From assembly GCA_014378225.1 (NCBI GenBank), contig JACMOA010000338.1, positions 1-7,268 of the forward strand: a stretch of DNA of 7,268 bases. Reading direction: 5' to 3'. The position numbers and the translations under genes were made by a program. Shown in pieces: positions 6,101-7,268 of the stretch. The notes below the pieces were generated by a model. It saw only the letters and a program-made list of their open reading frames with translations, had not been told where the DNA came from and made no database searches. Position 1 is the stretch's first letter; every line of letters starts with the position of its first letter. Source of the stretch: Deinococcales bacterium (GTDB lineage: Bacteria; Deinococcota; Deinococci; Deinococcales; Deinococcaceae).

Positions 6101-6637
6101 AGCGGCAGCAGCAGGACTTGTTACCGCTGCGTCCTGCGCGTTTTTGATGTTTCCTACTGCGCTTCCGCCGTCGGTATAGCCCAGATAATTGAGCGCCACC
6201 AGGCTCAGGTTTTCAAACGGAGTGTCAGAGGTATTTTCCACGTCCAAAACGGTGGTTACGAAACGAGTGGTGGCACCCGCAGCTACTTGGTCGCTGAAGC
6301 TCAGGTTGGCTTTGACAAATTTAACCGGGGTGATATTGGGATTGTAGGCCGTGACCCCCTGGCTCGAGAGGACTGACTGGCTCGAGAGGGCCGGGTTCGT
6401 GGCGATAAAAGAAGTCTGAACTTGTGGCGCAGAGTCGCCCACTCCTTTGACCTGTACCTGCACAATGCCCAATACGTTGGTGGGATTGGGTTGAACTTGT
6501 GATGGGGACGAGGGTGAGCGAGAAGGGTTGGAATTGCAGCCCAGCAAAGCACCCGTGAGCAGCAGGGCGGTTCCCCACCTGGTCGAAACGAGAGGTTGGG
6601 TCGGGCGGCTCGAGGACGGCTTAAAATGCAACGGCAT
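3155..6637 (-). CDS. G8-domain, CEMIP/TMEM2-like beta-helix lipoprotein
   Basis: This is a large exported protein of 1,160 residues. I chose ATG 6637 because AAGGAGAG ends 3 nt upstream and a signal peptide follows at once; the frame is open 41 codons further upstream without such support. Basic N-terminus, hydrophobic ALLLTGALLG and Cys34 in LLGC form a lipobox, then a Ser/Pro linker (35-53). Residues 55-345 look beta-rich and unassigned. The G8 domain spans about 369-450, with LWSDPGTWGGTVP (368-380), VTIPAGKRVILD (386-397), LGTLEFAD and LHGKLSVG. A CEMIP-like block follows: TLELFGEGGRTPWTRLSA (470-487), WKVGDRIALASTDYD, EVALLSRNITVQGD (562-575), GRYPIHFHLLG (612-622), NRCLTVHG (640-647) and APGHCYFLEDGAE (661-673), consistent with a parallel beta-helix. 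The C-terminal domain (about 1020-1160) has YIYRDWWVDNRNRLG and ends DVCGTDLCK. Animal CEMIP and TMEM2 depolymerise or bind hyaluronan. That activity cannot be transferred to this protein, whose ligand is unknown. It is monocistronic as seen here. Confidence 0.93.
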   Translation of the reverse strand: MPLHFKPSSSRPTQPLVSTRWGTALLLTGALLGCNSNPSRSPSSPSQVQPNPTNVLGIVQVQVKGVGDSAPQVQTSFIATNPALSSQSVLSSQGVTAYNPNITPVKFVKANLSFSDQVAAGATTRFVTTVLDVENTSDTPFENLSLVALNYLGYTDGGSAVGNIKNAQDAAVTSPAAAARAFIPTHGMLRLGGGMKVLPGQAHLQVFAESELPNLQNAVDTVVTGSSDTVLGYGFVAHNLAGGRSIGAKTCAGPQCNLGEVALSYKFERTTLSRAQEPWSFTLIFALLDDSERTVSQSLEEQNDDSGVLARASSLGASRIRTLSGSSYNGANAIKVGGAKVALAVDTTFPNEVWLGSKPTPAPGGAQLWSDPGTWGGTVPIETSSVTIPAGKRVILDRNAKVKNVNVLGTLEFADQDLELTTDYIMLHGKLSVGSAAKPFTKKATLTFTGISGENVMDMGTRGILNMNGTLELFGEGGRTPWTRLSATAAKGAVQIQVDRAGGWKVGDRIALASTDYDFAQAEEFTLTAVSGNTLTLSAPLKYEHFGQAQSYGGKILESRAEVALLSRNITVQGDASSETSKFGAQVMTMGSGQAYIDGVEFTRVGQKKATGRYPIHFHLLGDGGANSFVKNSSIHNSYNRCLTVHGTNKLTIQNNAAYNAPGHCYFLEDGAETGNVLEGNLGFSIRRPADADRLLPTDNRPSVFWITHPNNVVRNNVAAGAEWGVGFWYALPQKPMGLSSSQTGIFPLRSALGEFSGNLAHSSGETGLDVDHGPDANGNQTGNAHHIARADPADENSTILVSTFANFSAYKNRTRGAWLRGTEHRLTGAILADSAVGATFASNKSYLENSVVVGETANKGNPQSWEKVGPDGRSLPFPWEDANDLLHGGYKFPIRGFEYYDGLVGARNVNFFNFTPNATRQAGALGYLRNNRLSLVPQNFLEEATFSSANPVYQENPEANRDGDLSAVFVDVGGVVTGTAGKSVVVNNPFLNKDCTLKAEWNSLICPNQYTSFGLERVGGSGGIVPVTVARADGVTQTLSGTDDANSSNVWSTVIKNAAYTVTPTGTQNRWRLHLRNGKPSEWLRVALPWSAATAYIYRDWWVDNRNRLGAALSLTELDASTGDKYRLEGGKLYLKLLVKNQPNYDWAALDVCGTDLCK
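6359..6389 (-). repeat. 18-bp direct repeat carrying CTCGAG in the lipoprotein gene
   Basis: CTGGCTCGAGAGG occurs at 6359-6371 and again at 6377-6389, with an 18-bp period. In the protein it gives consecutive LSSQSV and LSSQGV units (residues 84-95) in a Ser-rich linker after the lipobox. It is a short in-frame tandem duplication, and each copy contains one CTCGAG read as Ser-Ser. Confidence 0.85.
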
Positions 6638-6640
6638 GGA

Positions 6641-6648
6641 CTCTCCTT
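6641..6648 (-). promoter_or_regulatory. Strong ribosome binding site of the lipoprotein gene
   Basis: Reading the minus strand, AAGGAGAG lies 3 nt before ATG 6637, so the AAGGAG core is 5 nt from the start. It is the best Shine-Dalgarno sequence in the window and fixes the start immediately before the lipoprotein signal peptide. Confidence 0.85.
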
Positions 6649-6758
6649 GACCCTGTTGAGGGAATGCAAACACCTTTTCAATACGCTGACCTTCACCCTC
6701 TCGAGTGGTCGGCTTCACCCTGTTCCAGAAATACAGCCCCAAAATTACACACCCTGTC
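6646..6758 (-). repeat. Repeated ACCCTGT-type motifs in the lipoprotein leader
   Basis: On the plus strand, variants of T(C/G)ACCCTGTT occur at 6648-6657 and 6715-6724, with partial matches CTTCACCCTC at 6691-6700 and CACCCTGTC at 6750-6758. On the coding strand they read like AACAGGGTGAAG. They run from the -35 region to just before the ribosome binding site. They could be regulator sites or low-complexity coincidence. Confidence 0.35.
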
Positions 6759-6760
6759 AA
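6730..6760 (-). promoter_or_regulatory. Promoter candidate of the lipoprotein gene
   Basis: A perfect TTGACA -35 box lies on the minus strand (6755-6760). The best -10 candidate, TGTATT (6730-6735), matches four of six positions at a 19-bp spacing. The flanking DNA is clearly more A+T-rich than the coding regions. Transcription from here would give a leader of about 85 nt before the ATG. Confidence 0.4.
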
Positions 6761-7177
6761 AAGTGCAAATTGCGAAATTCTTCACACCAATTTTGGAAAA
6801 AAAGCCCTCTGAGACAACAAAACATCCTGTACTTCGCAACGCATTATTCCTCTTCAATCCTGTGCTGTCTATGCCCATTCGGGGGTACACGGTAAAAACT
6901 TAAGGTACGCAGCATCCGCTCGAGCCTCGAGATTGACCTGTTGAACAGCTTTCAGCTTGGCCTCAGCCTGCGCTCAGTTCCCTTTGCTGTGGTTTTGTTA
7001 TGACTCCCCTCATGCTGCTCACGCATCAGCTTTTGTGCGTTTTTGAGCGGTTTAAGGATTGGATATAAAGTGATTTCCCAATTTAGAGAATTTGCTTGTC
7101 CTATCGAGCAGGGAGACAGAAAAAAGTGTCATCGCTCGAGATAAAACACGGAAGTGATTTCGTCCCCAATCCCTACC

Positions 7178-7214
7178 CCACTCGAGGAGCCAAAACCACT
7201 CCTCCACTCGAGGA
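7178..7214. repeat. Direct repeat of CCACTCGAGGA, 26-bp period
   Basis: CCACTCGAGGA occurs at 7178-7188 and 7204-7214. The spacer contains CTCCTC, which can pair with GAGGAG at the end of the first copy to make a 6-bp hairpin with a CCAAAACCA loop. The intergenic setting makes a coding explanation unlikely. Confidence 0.7.
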
Positions 7215-7268
7215 CATCAAGCGCTCGAGCTTTAAGCCATACACAGGTTCTAGAATTTCTGGGGTCAA

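Larger units (their letters stand above)
6638..7268. other. Gene-free upstream region with seven CTCGAG sites
   Basis: About 630 bp upstream of the lipoprotein gene shows no coding region I can support on either strand; open frames are short, lack ribosome binding sites and resemble nothing I know. The part from about 6740 to 6900 is A+T-rich. CTCGAG occurs at 6700, 6919, 6926, 7135, 7181, 7207 and 7224. A small hairpin ACGCAT/GTGCGT (7021-7026 with 7035-7040) followed by TTTT could be a weak plus-strand terminator, but no gene precedes it. Any gene to the right of the window would have to begin or end beyond 7268. Confidence 0.55.

Noticed and set aside
6693..6890. A 65-codon minus-strand frame upstream of the lipoprotein
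   Set aside because: It has no ribosome binding site, overlaps the TTGACA promoter candidate, and resembles no protein I know.
6937..7069. A possible transposase remnant (short plus-strand frame ending LLCVFERFKDWI)
   Set aside because: Too short, with no terminal inverted repeats, target duplication or DDE-type motif visible. The resemblance is only impressionistic.

Overview
The window reads as a chromosomal segment of a Gram-negative bacterium of roughly 60% G+C by eye, most plausibly from the Deinococcota (Meiothermus, Thermus or Deinococcus type). That placement is inference. It rests on the base composition, the style of the proteins, and above all the extreme repetition of the palindrome CTCGAG. 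I count 63 copies by hand in 7,268 bp, where base composition would predict two or three. They lie in all four main genes, in all three codon positions, and in the intergenic DNA.

Layout, left to right. (1) Positions 1-1372, minus strand: the 3'-truncated pxpC and the complete pxpB, two subunits of ATP-dependent 5-oxoprolinase, overlapping by four bases (GTGA) as a translationally coupled pair. pxpC carries a four-copy, 15-bp in-frame minisatellite. (2) Positions 1373-1807: a divergent intergenic region with a strong inverted repeat that could form alternative hairpins, a TTCAC-N4-GTGAA palindrome, and a possible 51-codon ORF whose stop overlaps the next start. (3) Positions 1808-3064, plus strand: a complete MOFRL-family glycerate 2-kinase. 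(4) Positions 3065-3154: a compact convergent intergenic region with a good intrinsic terminator for the minus-strand gene and a perfect 12-bp-arm hairpin made from two CTCGAG palindromes. (5) Positions 3155-6637, minus strand: a 1,160-residue lipoprotein with a G8 domain and a CEMIP/TMEM2-like beta-helix region, preceded by a strong ribosome binding site and a TTGACA promoter candidate. (6) Positions 6638-7268: the upstream region of that gene, with seven CTCGAG sites, short repeats and no gene I can support.

Functionally, PxpBC would work with a PxpA encoded outside the window to turn 5-oxoproline into glutamate. The glycerate kinase would feed glycerate into lower glycolysis as 2-phosphoglycerate. 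The lipoprotein would act in the envelope on an unknown, perhaps carbohydrate, ligand. Nothing shows that the three units form one pathway. I see no RNA genes, CRISPR array, prophage genes or intact insertion sequence. The items most worth a second look are the CTCGAG highly iterated palindrome, its use in hairpins and minisatellites, and the bacterial CEMIP-like lipoprotein.
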